DNA of 64,000 nucleotides from Domibacillus sp. DTU_2020_1001157_1_SI_ALB_TIR_016. Lineage in GTDB: Bacteria; Bacillota; Bacilli; Bacillales; Domibacillaceae. The stretch lies in assembly GCF_032341995.1 (NCBI RefSeq), contig NZ_CP135438.1:1-64000 (forward strand). Reading direction: 5' to 3'. The position numbers and the translations under genes are program-made. The notes under the pieces were generated by a model. That model saw nothing but the letters and a program-made list of their open reading frames with translations, was not told the origin of the DNA and did not search any database. Below, piece by piece: positions 38,819 to 48,502 of this stretch (positions are counted from its first letter, which is position 1; each line of letters opens with the position of its first letter).

Positions 38819-39961
38819 TTATTTTTGAAGCAGTTCATACTGACGCAGCACTTCCTGGGTAATCTCACTGTTTTCATCCAGTCCGCTTACCTGTTTAAGT
38901 ACTGCAGCTACCCCATTCTCTTGAATCATCTCCTGCAGTTTTACTGCTTCTTCGTCTTCCTTGTAGTCAAACAGCAGGGCTGCTGCAATGGCTTTCGCCA
39001 AGTTTGTATAGGAAAGACCTGCTTTTTGAGCTTGGACAGCCGGACGAACCAGACGGTCATCTGGACCAAGCTTGCGAATTGGTGAACGCCCTACTCTTGT
39101 TACACCGTCATTTAAATACGCATTTTTAAAACGGTCAATGATCTTATGAATGTATTGCTGATGCTCTTCTTCATTTAATCCGTATTGCTTGATTAAGTAA
39201 GCCCCGGTTTCATTCAACGTCGCCTGCACCTGCTTTTCAATGGCTTCGTCTGCGAGCGTTTGATCGATCGTTGATTTGTTTTCAAGATAACCGAGATACG
39301 CAATCACTGCGTGTCCTGTGTTAACGGTAAACAGCTTTCTTTCAATAAATGGCGCAAGGTCTGTAACGATTTTCATGCCCTCGATCGCAGGAATATCTTC
39401 TGTTGTTTCCACTACCCATTCATGATAAGGCTCTACAAGAACGTCGAGTGACCCTTGATTGTTTTGAATCGGTACAATACGGTCAACAGCAGAATTGAAG
39501 AAGAACACTCTGCCTTCTAGACGGCTTTTTATATCATCATCCAGGTTTTCCAGTACATATCCTTTTAATAAGTCCGTTGCTGAAATTTGATTTTCGCAGG
39601 CGATAATGAACAGCTTTTCATCGCTTGTCTTCATTCTTTCTGTAAGTCCCTTTGCAATTAACGGCGCGATACGAGGAAGAATTGTCGGTCCAATTGCCGT
39701 TGTTAAAAAGGTGGCATGCTGGATGGCAGCCACCACTTCCTCTTCCTGCTTCATGTTATTTAAACCGGATACGTTCGTAATAGTCATCTCATCCTGCTGG
39801 TCTGTTGCCAGTTTTACACGATATTGTTGATCTTTGTTCAGCTGATCAATCGTTTGATCGGCAATATCTACAAAGGTCACATGGTAGCCAGAATCGGAGA
39901 AAAGCGCTCCGATAAATCCACGGCCGATATTCCCTGCGCCAAAATGTACAACTGTTTTCAT
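38819..39961 (-). CDS. mtlD: Mannitol-1-phosphate 5-dehydrogenase
   Basis: Starts at MKTVVHFGAGN (39961), which has AAAGGA 9 bases upstream; a nearer ATG at 39970 sits too close to that site. The ~380-residue enzyme has the NAD motif VHFGAGNIGRGFIG and typical NSAVDRIVP and KLFTVNTGHAVIAYLG segments. It oxidises mannitol-1-phosphate to fructose-6-phosphate. It is last in mtlA-mtlR-mtlD and begins 5 bases after the mtlR stop. Confidence 0.95.
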   Translation of the reverse strand: MKTVVHFGAGNIGRGFIGALFSDSGYHVTFVDIADQTIDQLNKDQQYRVKLATDQQDEMTITNVSGLNNMKQEEEVVAAIQHATFLTTAIGPTILPRIAPLIAKGLTERMKTSDEKLFIIACENQISATDLLKGYVLENLDDDIKSRLEGRVFFFNSAVDRIVPIQNNQGSLDVLVEPYHEWVVETTEDIPAIEGMKIVTDLAPFIERKLFTVNTGHAVIAYLGYLENKSTIDQTLADEAIEKQVQATLNETGAYLIKQYGLNEEEHQQYIHKIIDRFKNAYLNDGVTRVGRSPIRKLGPDDRLVRPAVQAQKAGLSYTNLAKAIAAALLFDYKEDEEAVKLQEMIQENGVAAVLKQVSGLDENSEITQEVLRQYELLQK

Positions 39962-39966
39962 TTCAA

Positions 39967-42054
39967 TCATTCCTTTATCAAATTAGTATGAAGATAATCT
40001 AAAAAAATCGATTCCATTTTTGTGCGGATCATCTCTTCATTCGAGGAGGAAAAAATCATGATCGCCTCGTTGCTTTCAATCAAGCTGGTGCTCAGTAAAC
40101 TAATGATTTCCTGCTCTTTCGCACTTAATTCTTCCGGAGCCAGCATCAGCAGCAAACTTTTCATATTTATCTCATTTCCATCCATTCCTTTGATTAAACA
40201 AGGGTGATGTAAATACGCAATTTGAAAAACGAGTTCGTGAACGTGTTCACTTCTACAGTGAAAGAGCCCCATTCCTGTGTTAGGGATACCAAGACCGCCT
40301 TTTCTTTCACGATTCTTTAACGCCTCGAATACAAGAGGTGCTTGAGATAGGAGCTCGTCTTGTTCTGCTTTTTCTAGCATTTCTTTTATCGTTTGGTTAT
40401 AATCCTGTGCCTGAGCGATAGGGTGTACACGAAAATGTTCGATCAGCGCCTCAATACTTTGCTGCGTATCTTTAAGTTCTTTAAGCAACTCTGTTAAAGG
40501 CCTTTCTACTTTTACAGGTGAGTCTTCCTCTTTCGGCAGTGGTTTTTTATACTTTTTATTTTTGGTTAATTTTTCAACGTTTTTCTGCAGAAAACCCTTA
40601 ATTGCCATGATGTCTTCCGTGCTTAACAGCGGATTCACCAATACATATTCGGTATGTATAAGCGGTAGGCGGACGGTGGAAATAATGATATCAAATGTAT
40701 GTACGTTCTGCTGCCCGATTTCTTTCAGTGATTTGATTTCAACTGAATCAATTTCGATAATTTCTTTTTTGATGCGGCTTGCCAGCATCCTCGATGCACC
40801 AATTCCCGTTGGGCAAACCACGAGTGCCTTTAGGGCAATGTTTTCTTCCTGCATGACCAGCGCAGAACCGAAGTGAAGGACAATGAAGGCTATTTCATCA
40901 TCAGGAAACGGTTCAATCTCCTCGAATTCTTTTTCTACACTGTTTTTTACCGCCAAAAATAAAACGGGATATTTCCGCTTAATTTCCTCTGTTAGCGGAT
41001 TGAAAAGCCCCATCTGCTGTTTCAGGCGAAACAAAGCGGGTTCCATATGGGCAAGAAGGCCTTGAAACAAGGAAAAATCATGGGTTAAATCAACATGGAG
41101 CTGAGAGGATACATCTTGAATCACGCGCTTGATCATTTGGCCCAAAACCACACTGTCATAAGGAACGGCCGCTGCTTCCTGCAGCTTGGATCCCTTTAAA
41201 ACGGTGGTTAAATACTCGACATCTTCTTTCGTAAATGAAACAGAGAAGAATTCTTCAAGCTGTGCACATATCGCCATTACCTGGCTGTGTTCATCTGTTT
41301 CTTCGCTCAAAAACAACTCTTCTTCCAGGTAAAAGCCCGCTTCTGTTCTTTGCATCGTAATGCCAATATGAACAATAAGCCCGATATAGTCACTGTCCGC
41401 CAGGCGGGAATACCGGTTATTCATCGTTTCATTCACCAGCCGGTCAATCGCACGCATATAATGCGGAAGGAAATAATGCAGGACTTTTTCCTGCTGGTAT
41501 TTTCCCTCTTCCAGTAAAAAGAGGCTTTCAATCATTTCTTCATTAAAATCCATGAGAAAACAATGGGCTAAAGCTTTGCGCTTGCTCTCTTCGCGTCCTT
41601 TCAGTTCTACTCCGACGCCTCGTTTTCGGCTCAGTTCAATGTGAAACGGCTGGAGCCACTCGGTCAATTCGTCTAAGTACATGGATAATGTAGTGATGCT
41701 GACACCTAAATCGGATGCTAAAGCTTGAATCTTAAAGGATTCTGCTTCCTCCATCAAGACTAAAAGCAGCAGCAGCTTTCTTTCCTTCGGTGTTTGATCC
41801 ACTGGATGGCTGCCTGTTAAGTGCTGAATCAGCCGAAATATTTGTTCATTTCTGCCTTCAATGATCAAGCCTTCATTTGTATTTCTTTGCAGGTGAAGAT
41901 CAAAGTGCTCCAGAATTTTCTCAACCGATTTTAAATCGCGCTGAATGGTTCTCACACTTACACTTAAAGAAGAGGCAATGGAAAAAGCGGTATGCTTCCC
42001 TGATGTTTTAATGATCAGCTCAATGATGGCTTTTTCCCTCGAAGTAATAAACAT
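39967..42054 (-). CDS. mtlR: MtlR, PTS-regulated transcriptional activator of mannitol genes
   Basis: A 695-residue regulator with N-terminal helix-turn-helix domains (~1-120), two PRD modules (~190-400), an EIIB-like domain (VVCPTGIGASRML, ~410-500) and a C-terminal EIIA-like domain (GLGIPNTGMGLFHCRSEHV, ~550-690). It matches MtlR of Bacillus and Geobacillus, whose activity is set by PTS phosphorylation. It lies between mtlA and mtlD. An imperfect inverted repeat at 42100-42122 in the mtlA-mtlR gap may reduce downstream expression. Confidence 0.92.
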   Translation of the reverse strand: MFITSREKAIIELIIKTSGKHTAFSIASSLSVSVRTIQRDLKSVEKILEHFDLHLQRNTNEGLIIEGRNEQIFRLIQHLTGSHPVDQTPKERKLLLLLVLMEEAESFKIQALASDLGVSITTLSMYLDELTEWLQPFHIELSRKRGVGVELKGREESKRKALAHCFLMDFNEEMIESLFLLEEGKYQQEKVLHYFLPHYMRAIDRLVNETMNNRYSRLADSDYIGLIVHIGITMQRTEAGFYLEEELFLSEETDEHSQVMAICAQLEEFFSVSFTKEDVEYLTTVLKGSKLQEAAAVPYDSVVLGQMIKRVIQDVSSQLHVDLTHDFSLFQGLLAHMEPALFRLKQQMGLFNPLTEEIKRKYPVLFLAVKNSVEKEFEEIEPFPDDEIAFIVLHFGSALVMQEENIALKALVVCPTGIGASRMLASRIKKEIIEIDSVEIKSLKEIGQQNVHTFDIIISTVRLPLIHTEYVLVNPLLSTEDIMAIKGFLQKNVEKLTKNKKYKKPLPKEEDSPVKVERPLTELLKELKDTQQSIEALIEHFRVHPIAQAQDYNQTIKEMLEKAEQDELLSQAPLVFEALKNRERKGGLGIPNTGMGLFHCRSEHVHELVFQIAYLHHPCLIKGMDGNEINMKSLLLMLAPEELSAKEQEIISLLSTSLIESNEAIMIFSSSNEEMIRTKMESIFLDYLHTNLIKE

Positions 42055-42136
42055 GCTGCCACCTCCTTTTGTCTTATTTCTTTAGAAAACAGGAAGTAGA
42101 AAAGCGCACGAAGCACTTTTCTACTGAATAAAAAGC

Positions 42137-44050
42137 TTATTCATTTGAACCATTGAGGATAGCGATTATTTCTTTCGCTGTTTGAGCGTTCACCAGTTTT
42201 TCGATATTCTCCATTTCTGAGCATGTTACGGCGATACCGGACAGAATTTCTAAATGCGTGCCGTCTTTGCCCGCAATACCAAAGATCAAGCGGACCAGGT
42301 TGCCGTCAAAATCAACGCCTTGAGGAACTTGAATAACTGTGAATCCAGATTTTAATACTTCTTTTTTCGCTTCTTCTGTTCCATGCGGGATTGCTACATC
42401 ATTTCCCATATAAGTGGATGTGATTTGGTCACGTTCAATCATGGCTTCAATGTAGTTTTCTTTTACATACCCTGCCTTAAACAAAACATTACCCGCAAAA
42501 CGAATCGCTTCATCTTTGGTAGCAAAAGATTGATTTAAGAACACATTTTCTTCTAACAATAAACCGTCTGCTGTTCGTCCATCCTCGTTTTGTGGAACGT
42601 TGTCTTCCGCATCTTCCACAATTTCTTCTACAGGGTCCTGTCCGCCGTTGTGGAGACGGTCAATTAATTTTTCATACTCTGGGCTGGAGAGGAAGTTGTC
42701 AACAGATACATGGTATGCATTCGGAAGTTTGTTTTGCGCCCGCGGCGTTAACTCTTCCTGTGTAATGACAATTTGTGCATCCGCTGGCAGGGTGCTGATC
42801 GATGTGTTTGTTACTGAAACATTCAAGCCTGCTTCTTTTACTTTTTTACGAAGAAGCGAAGCACCCATTGCACTTGAACCCATTCCTGCATCACAAGCAA
42901 AAACAATTTTGTTTACATCTTGCGGGAATTCTCCAGGGTTTGAAGCAAATACATCGGCAACAGAGCTTTTCTTCCCTTTCATTTCCTGCATTTTTTGAGC
43001 CGCATCTTCAATGTTTTCTTCTGTCTGCTTGCCTGTTTTCAACACAAACGAAGCGACCACAAAGGACACTACTGCTGCGACAAGCACAGCGGCAAAGTTT
43101 GCAGTAAACGCACTTGCATTATGCGGCGTTACAGCGGCAATCGCAAGGATACTGCCCGGTGAAGCCGGCGCAAACAAACCGCCGCCTAAAAGAACTAGTG
43201 TGAACACACCGCTCATGCCTCCAAGAATAACGGCTAAAAACAGCAGTGGACGCATTAAGATGTACGGGAAGTAAATTTCATGAATACCTCCGAGGAAATG
43301 AATAATTGCTGCTCCCGGAGCTGATTTTTTTGCAGTGCCTTTTCCAAAAATACAGTATGCAAGCAGAACGCCAAGTCCTGGTCCTGGATTGGATTCAAGC
43401 AAGAACAAAGCCGACTGGCCTGCTTGTTTTACTTGTTCAACCCCAATCGGTGATAATACACCGTGGTTGATAGCATTGTTTAAGAACAACACTTTTGCTG
43501 GTTCAATCAGGATACTTGTTAAAGGAAGCAATCCTGTTGCAATCAGCCAATCTACACCGCCTACCAGCCAGCTTGTTAAAGCTTTTACCGCTGGACCAAC
43601 CGCCAGGAAAGCTAAAATCGCGAGCAGCCCGCCTAAAATTCCGGCAGAGAAGTTGTTTACAAGCATTTCAAAGCCAGATTTTACTTTTCCTTCAATCCAT
43701 TGGTCAAATTTCTTAATCACATATCCGCCAAGCGGACCCATTGCCATCGCACCTAGAAACATCGGAATATCCGTACCGGCAATAACCCCCATGGTAGCAA
43801 TAGCGCCGACAACCGCCCCGCGCTGGTCATGAACAAGCTTCCCTCCTGTATACCCGATTAAAAGCGGGAGGAGATACGTAACCATCGGGCTGACCATTTT
43901 GGCAAGGCTTTCATTTGGAAAAAACCCGCTAGGAATAAAAAGTGCCGTAATCAAGCCCCAGGCAATAAAAGCGGAAATGTTCGGCATAACCATTGAACTT
44001 AAAAAGTTACCAAACTTCTGAACAGCGACTTTTATATTAGATTGAGCCAT
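42137..44050 (-). CDS. mtlA: Mannitol PTS permease EIICBA
   Basis: A 637-residue protein: membrane IIC (~1-340, with the GGIHEIYFPY motif), IIB (~378-465, phospho-Cys386 in VFACDAGMGSSAMG) and IIA (~495-635, phospho-His556 in AIPHGT). It imports and phosphorylates mannitol. In B. subtilis IIA is a separate protein (MtlF); here it is fused and no mtlF exists in the cluster. Candidate MtlR and CcpA sites lie upstream. The 82-base gap before mtlR suggests an operon. Confidence 0.95.
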   Translation of the reverse strand: MAQSNIKVAVQKFGNFLSSMVMPNISAFIAWGLITALFIPSGFFPNESLAKMVSPMVTYLLPLLIGYTGGKLVHDQRGAVVGAIATMGVIAGTDIPMFLGAMAMGPLGGYVIKKFDQWIEGKVKSGFEMLVNNFSAGILGGLLAILAFLAVGPAVKALTSWLVGGVDWLIATGLLPLTSILIEPAKVLFLNNAINHGVLSPIGVEQVKQAGQSALFLLESNPGPGLGVLLAYCIFGKGTAKKSAPGAAIIHFLGGIHEIYFPYILMRPLLFLAVILGGMSGVFTLVLLGGGLFAPASPGSILAIAAVTPHNASAFTANFAAVLVAAVVSFVVASFVLKTGKQTEENIEDAAQKMQEMKGKKSSVADVFASNPGEFPQDVNKIVFACDAGMGSSAMGASLLRKKVKEAGLNVSVTNTSISTLPADAQIVITQEELTPRAQNKLPNAYHVSVDNFLSSPEYEKLIDRLHNGGQDPVEEIVEDAEDNVPQNEDGRTADGLLLEENVFLNQSFATKDEAIRFAGNVLFKAGYVKENYIEAMIERDQITSTYMGNDVAIPHGTEEAKKEVLKSGFTVIQVPQGVDFDGNLVRLIFGIAGKDGTHLEILSGIAVTCSEMENIEKLVNAQTAKEIIAILNGSNE

Positions 44051-44135
44051 TTATTTTTCTTCCTTTCAAATGTTAATAACATACTTTCATCATAAAGTAC
44101 GTTTTTTCTTCATTCAATAAAGAAGAAAACTACCT

Positions 44136-44156
44136 TTGTCGTCACATAATCGACAA
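44136..44156. promoter_or_regulatory. Candidate MtlR operator
   Basis: The 21-bp dyad TTGTCG-N9-CGACAA lies about 86 bases upstream of mtlA. Its TTG...CAA outer ends and spacing resemble published Bacillus MtlR sites. No consensus comparison could be run. Confidence 0.4.
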
Positions 44157-44206
44157 AATTAGCGTTTTGTCCACTGTTTACCGTTTTGTTATGTGCGAAT
44201 CACCTC

Positions 44207-44220
44207 ACAAAGCGTTCACA
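44207..44220. promoter_or_regulatory. Candidate CcpA cre site
   Basis: ACAAAGCGTTCACA agrees with 12 of 14 positions of the cre consensus TGWNANCGNTNWCA, differing only in the first two bases. It lies between mtlA and the MATE gene. Catabolite control of mannitol uptake would be expected. Confidence 0.35.
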
Positions 44221-44277
44221 TTGAAAAGAGTCAGAATATTCCGTCCGTCATGGACCTTTAGCCTTTGCTTATCAAGG

Positions 44278-45594
44278 TTAAACCACCGTTTCTGAATGTC
44301 CGCTCTTTCTTTTTCGCAAATGAAAAACCACTCTCATTACAACAAGCAGTCCGACCATTTCACCGAGTGAAGCAGCAATCGCACCGGCACTGCCGTTTAA
44401 ATAAGGCACAAATTGAACGAGTAAAAAGCTGCTGACGGTCACAGCGGCTAAATTGTACACCTGCGGGGCGACCATACTTTTTGTGTTTTTATGCAGCATA
44501 AGAATGCCCCCAAAAAAGTCCACCCAGGGAAAAAGGAATGTTTTTAAAATAAAAAACTGCAGCACTGTTAAAGAAGACTCTGCCAGGGCCAGATTTGTGC
44601 CCATCACATTCATCATAAACCAGATGCCTGCCGGACTGTAGCACAGGAAAGCCAGAAGCAAAGAAGGCACAATGCTGAACACAATAACACATTGGATAAC
44701 AGCCCGTCTGTTTTCTTTGAAAAACTGCAAAACGATTTGATGGGTATACATGAAAAAACTAAGCACTAAATTTGTAATACTGAGGGCCATGGCAAAAGAA
44801 GCCATGCCTGTCTGGGCATCTTTAATATTACCAAGAAAAGCATAAATAACCGGAATGATTACCGTTTGAAAAGATAAGTAAAAAACAAGCGGCGTGTAAA
44901 ATGCGTAAATGTCTCGTTTTTCTACAGCCGGCTCCCTTCTTTTCATTTCTTTTTTGACAATTCGATGGCCCCGCCAAACGCTAATGATGCACTCAATCGC
45001 CATACCGGTTAAAAAAATAATGGCTCCTACAATGCTGTGGTTCACATGGCCGGACCAAACAAAGTAATAAGCCACTAAAAACATGCCAAAAAGCCGGACC
45101 ACGACGCCAATTGTCACCCATTTTGTTTCAAAATGATTAATGATAATTCCTTGATACAAACAGCGGAGGCCGGAAAAAAAAATCACAAAGGTAATGACCC
45201 TGAATGTAGAAGTGACAGACGCCAGCATCGTTTCATCCGTATTAAACAAATGCACAAACGCAAAATGACCCAGCGGTGTGTAGCCAATCAAGGCGCACAC
45301 AACAAAAATCAGAAGCGAAACTTGAATAAAAACACTGCTTAAAAGCCGGAAAGAAGCTTCATTCTTCACAAGAGCAGAACAGGTCTGGCGAAATACCAGG
45401 ACGGGCCGTTCTATAATTCCAAATAAAGAAAGTGCGATGGCATAGCTGGCAATGACCACTTCGGCGTGATCTGCCCTGCTTAGTGTCCCATTAATGATTA
45501 AGTGGGTAATAGCCGTTAAGCTGGCCGAAAAACCGAGCGGAATAAAAAAAATAAGCATATTTGTAAAGGAATACGGACTGACGGCTTTTTCCAT
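44278..45594 (-). CDS. MATE-like multidrug/flippase-type transporter
   Basis: Starts at ATG 45594, 8 bases after AAAGGAGG; a longer frame upstream has no such site. The 438-residue integral membrane protein has about 12 hydrophobic segments. Its general pattern (IIERPVLVFRQTCSALV, FSGLRCLYQGIIINHFETK) belongs to the MOP/MATE superfamily as annotated in Bacillus ('multi antimicrobial extrusion protein'). Substrate unknown. The perfect palindrome at 45652-45669 suggests control by a dimeric repressor not encoded nearby. Confidence 0.7.
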   Translation of the reverse strand: MEKAVSPYSFTNMLIFFIPLGFSASLTAITHLIINGTLSRADHAEVVIASYAIALSLFGIIERPVLVFRQTCSALVKNEASFRLLSSVFIQVSLLIFVVCALIGYTPLGHFAFVHLFNTDETMLASVTSTFRVITFVIFFSGLRCLYQGIIINHFETKWVTIGVVVRLFGMFLVAYYFVWSGHVNHSIVGAIIFLTGMAIECIISVWRGHRIVKKEMKRREPAVEKRDIYAFYTPLVFYLSFQTVIIPVIYAFLGNIKDAQTGMASFAMALSITNLVLSFFMYTHQIVLQFFKENRRAVIQCVIVFSIVPSLLLAFLCYSPAGIWFMMNVMGTNLALAESSLTVLQFFILKTFLFPWVDFFGGILMLHKNTKSMVAPQVYNLAAVTVSSFLLVQFVPYLNGSAGAIAASLGEMVGLLVVMRVVFHLRKRKSGHSETVV

Positions 45595-45651
45595 GGATAA
45601 AACCTCCTTTTTCGTTACTGTCTCAGCTTGCGTTTTACACTCCTTCACCCC

Positions 45652-45669
45652 AATGTTAACGTTAACATT
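45652..45669. promoter_or_regulatory. Perfect 18-bp palindrome upstream of the MATE gene
   Basis: AATGTTAACGTTAACATT is fully self-complementary with a central CG, the style of LacI-family operators. It lies 58 bases before the transporter start. Confidence 0.55.
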
Positions 45670-46067
45670 TTTAAGCAGCAGTTCTTGGCTCAACCTGCTA
45701 TGTCAGCATACTTTTCGGCATATCATATTAATAACACTTTTAACGTACCACTCCTTCTTGTTTACGCTTACATTTTCCAAAAAAATAAGTAAGAATAGAC
45801 TTACCTTTCCTCCAAATACCGGTCTTTCCCACTATTTGAATGGGTACGATTATATCATTCCTGGCATCATTAAACAATTTGAATGCTTACAGCTGTTTAA
45901 AGCGAAATCAGTTCTTTTCGCTAAAAACCCGCTCATTCCATTCAAGAAAAACGCAAATGGTTACATAAGTTTCACATAAACCCGCAGAATAAATAAAAAA
46001 TCCGTTCTTTATACATACTCTTCACACCCGCTGGCACGTTCGACGACTTGAAATGAGGTGGATGACC

Positions 46068-46691
46068 ATGAAAAAAAGCGATTGTGATTTTTCTCCATTA
46101 AAATTGAAATTAATCCAGCAGCTTGAAGAAATTGTTTTTCATATGAAGGAAGGTATCGAGACCTTAAAAGCGGACGATGGGTGCGCTTTAAGCAAACTTG
46201 AAGCCATTAAAGACCAATTTGAAACAGTAGAAAGAATGGCAGCTTCTTTTTACTTAAACTGTTACCTGTCTCCTTTTACAGATAAGTATTTGGATATCTC
46301 CACCTGCATTCAGCACCTGTCTAATCAGCGGCATGGAGCGCTGATCGTGATCGAGCGTAAAGACGCGGTGGACCCTTTTATTCACACCGGAACGCTCATG
46401 CAGGCAGCCCTGACTCATTCATTGCTTGAATCTATTTTCTATCCTGGCAATCCGCTTCATGATGGAGCGGTGGTGATTCGTGAGAACCAAATTTTCTCAG
46501 CGGCAAATACCCTGCCCCTATCCGCCCAAAACTGGTCCGGTAAAAAGTTAGGCACGCGGCACCGTGCAGCGATTGGACTAACCGAAAGATGTGACGCACT
46601 TGTACTTGTGGTGTCTGAGGAAACAGGGAAAGTATCGTTCGCCGTGGACGGAAAACTTCATCCAATTATGACAACCAGCTCTCCTTTATAA
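46068..46691 (+). CDS. cdaS: Sporulation-type diadenylate cyclase CdaS
   Basis: Starts at ATG 46068 after GAGGTGG, giving 207 residues, the same length as B. subtilis CdaS. Two N-terminal autoinhibitory helices (~1-60) precede a DAC domain (~70-205) with catalytic DGA (NPLHDGAVVIREN) and RHR (GTRHRAAIGLTE). It makes c-di-AMP and is a forespore enzyme in B. subtilis. A loose sigma-G-like match (AAATA at 45991 and CATACTC at 46014) lies upstream but is weak. Confidence 0.93.
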   Translation: MKKSDCDFSPLKLKLIQQLEEIVFHMKEGIETLKADDGCALSKLEAIKDQFETVERMAASFYLNCYLSPFTDKYLDISTCIQHLSNQRHGALIVIERKDAVDPFIHTGTLMQAALTHSLLESIFYPGNPLHDGAVVIRENQIFSAANTLPLSAQNWSGKKLGTRHRAAIGLTERCDALVLVVSEETGKVSFAVDGKLHPIMTTSSPL

Positions 46692-46697
46692 AAGGAA

Positions 46698-46720
46698 AAG
46701 CCTGCTTAATAAGCAGGCTC
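46698..46720. terminator. Terminator between cdaS and fabH
   Basis: The stem AGCCTGCTT / AAGCAGGCT overlaps the fabH stop codon. T-rich sequence follows on the minus strand. Confidence 0.7.
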
Positions 46721-47704
46721 TTCTACGTTCCATTTCACAATAAGGCCTAGATGAGTAAGTCCTCCTCCAAATCCATACAGCAGCAATGTGTCTCCAGCTT
46801 TCACTTTTGCTTCTTCCACTCCCCCATTTAAAGCGAGAGGGATAGATGCAGCCGATGTATTCCCAAAGAGTTTCATGCTCGTTAATGTTTTTTCAAGTGG
46901 AAATCCTGATTTTTGGCAAATCGATTCTATCATGCGCATATTCGCACTATGCGGGATAAACCAGTCGATATCTTCAGCACGGACATTTGATTTTCGCAGC
47001 AGTTCTTCTATGCCTTCAGGAAGCGTGCGGGTAGCCCACTTGTACACTTCCCGGCCGTTTTGAACCATTTTGCCGCTTGTATTCAGCTCTTTTCCATGGA
47101 TAGAATCTGCGAGCGCGGTCCGGTACAAATGGCCGCCGCCTTCTCCCATTGTACCCATGTGTACACCCCAAAAGCTTGGCTGATCCGGATCATATTCTAC
47201 CAGTAAAGCACTGGCCCCGTCTCCAAACAGTATACAGGTTGTTCTGTCGGTGAAGTCTGTTACTTTGGACAATGTTTCCGTCGCTATAACCAATATTTTT
47301 TTATGCACGCCGGATGTAACCATTGTATTAGCTAAATGCAGGGCATAAGTAAAGCCGGCACAAACGGCATTAATATCAAAAGCACCCGTTGCTGGAATAT
47401 GAAAGTGGTGCTGCACCTGGGCGGCAACACTCGGAAAAGCGTGATCCCCAGTTGAAGTCGCTACAATAATACCGTCAACGTCATGCAGCTCTTTTTTGTA
47501 TCTTTCCACGAGGTTTTCAACAGCCCGAAAAGCAAGATGGGAAGCATATTCGTCTTTTCCAGCTATTCGTCTTTCTTTTATTCCGGTCCGCTGAAAAATC
47601 CATTCATCACTCGTATCTATCATTTTTTCAAGATCATCGTTGGTTAACTTTTCCTCGGGAACATACACGCCAAGGGCCGTTATACGTGCTTTAGATCCAT
47701 TCAT
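46706..47704 (-). CDS. fabH: 3-oxoacyl-ACP synthase III (FabH)
   Basis: A 332-residue condensing enzyme that starts fatty-acid synthesis from acyl-CoA and malonyl-ACP. The catalytic Cys is in AVCAGFTYAL (~residue 114), the His in WFIPHSANMRMI (~246) and the Asn in KLFGNTSAASIP (~276). The GFGGGLTHLG C-terminus is typical. It stands alone, so it may be an accessory FabHB-like copy. GAGGTG precedes the ATG, and a FapR-like site lies upstream. Confidence 0.95.
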   Translation of the reverse strand: MNGSKARITALGVYVPEEKLTNDDLEKMIDTSDEWIFQRTGIKERRIAGKDEYASHLAFRAVENLVERYKKELHDVDGIIVATSTGDHAFPSVAAQVQHHFHIPATGAFDINAVCAGFTYALHLANTMVTSGVHKKILVIATETLSKVTDFTDRTTCILFGDGASALLVEYDPDQPSFWGVHMGTMGEGGGHLYRTALADSIHGKELNTSGKMVQNGREVYKWATRTLPEGIEELLRKSNVRAEDIDWFIPHSANMRMIESICQKSGFPLEKTLTSMKLFGNTSAASIPLALNGGVEEAKVKAGDTLLLYGFGGGLTHLGLIVKWNVEEPAY

Positions 47705-47751
47705 CTCTTTGCACCTCGTTTACTTTTATATACGCCTATTATAACACCTAA

Positions 47752-47770
47752 TTATAGCACCTGGTATTAA
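47752..47770. promoter_or_regulatory. Candidate FapR lipid-synthesis operator
   Basis: TTATAGCACCTGGTATTAA resembles the FapR palindrome (TTAGTACC...GGTACTAA type) with ACCTGGT at its centre. TATAAT-like sequences on the minus strand lie within and just downstream of it. FapR controls fabH genes in Bacillus, so the match is biologically sensible. Confidence 0.5.
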
Positions 47771-47808
47771 ATTAAAAGGAAATTCTAAAGTAAGCGAGGC
47801 AGCTTAAA

Positions 47809-48447
47809 CTAATTAGAAATAAAAGGAGCTTGATGGATATACCGCTCCCCTTCCAGCTGGCTGACAAGAAAGCGGGCTATATCCTTGTTACCAATAGTCA
47901 ATCCCGGCATATCCGCAGCGTTTACCTTCACGGCAGCTGCTTTCTCTCGCTCTTTCACAAACGGAAGCCGGACAAGTGTCCAGTCGAGCTCTTTCGTTTG
48001 AAAAAGCAGATCTGCCTCTTTTTTCTTATCTTGCAGCATCTCCGTATAGACTGTCTGAAACAGTTTAGCGCCTGCTTTATTGAGCAGGCTTTTTTTATCA
48101 TTTCTTAACGTCAGCGAACCGCCTGTTACGCCTATGTACCGATTAATTTGAAGCTCACTCATGATCTCAAGAATCTGTTTTGTTACATTGCTGTACAACG
48201 GCACTGCCTTCGGCGGCTGGCCAAATGTATTGATGACCGCCTGACAGTCTTTTAACAGCGTTTTGATTATATCCCTGCTTTCCACGTTTCCTTCCAATAT
48301 ATTGATACTGCTGTTTTGCTCATTTATTTTCTGGGGATTTCTCACAAGCATACGGACGCTATAGCCATGTTTCACAGCCTCACCTGCTATATGCCGCCCT
48401 ACTATTCCAGTTCCGCCGATCAGCGCTATTGTACCTCTTTGACTCAT
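47809..48447 (-). CDS. NAD(P)-binding Rossmann-fold protein (NmrA/SDR-a type)
   Basis: Starts at ATG 48447 with GGAGG 7-8 bases upstream. The 212-residue protein has the dinucleotide motif IALIGGTGIVGRHIAGEA at residues ~6-23 and the SDR-like segments VINTFGQPP and RYIGVTGGSL. This places it with YwnB/NmrA-like NAD(P)H-binding proteins. Substrate unknown, monocistronic. Confidence 0.85.
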   Translation of the reverse strand: MSQRGTIALIGGTGIVGRHIAGEAVKHGYSVRMLVRNPQKINEQNSSINILEGNVESRDIIKTLLKDCQAVINTFGQPPKAVPLYSNVTKQILEIMSELQINRYIGVTGGSLTLRNDKKSLLNKAGAKLFQTVYTEMLQDKKKEADLLFQTKELDWTLVRLPFVKEREKAAAVKVNAADMPGLTIGNKDIARFLVSQLEGERYIHQAPFISN

Positions 48448-48502
48448 ATCCATGCCTCCATCTCTAATCTTAGAGCCCGTTTTTTCTAGAAAACAAGGTT
48501 TC

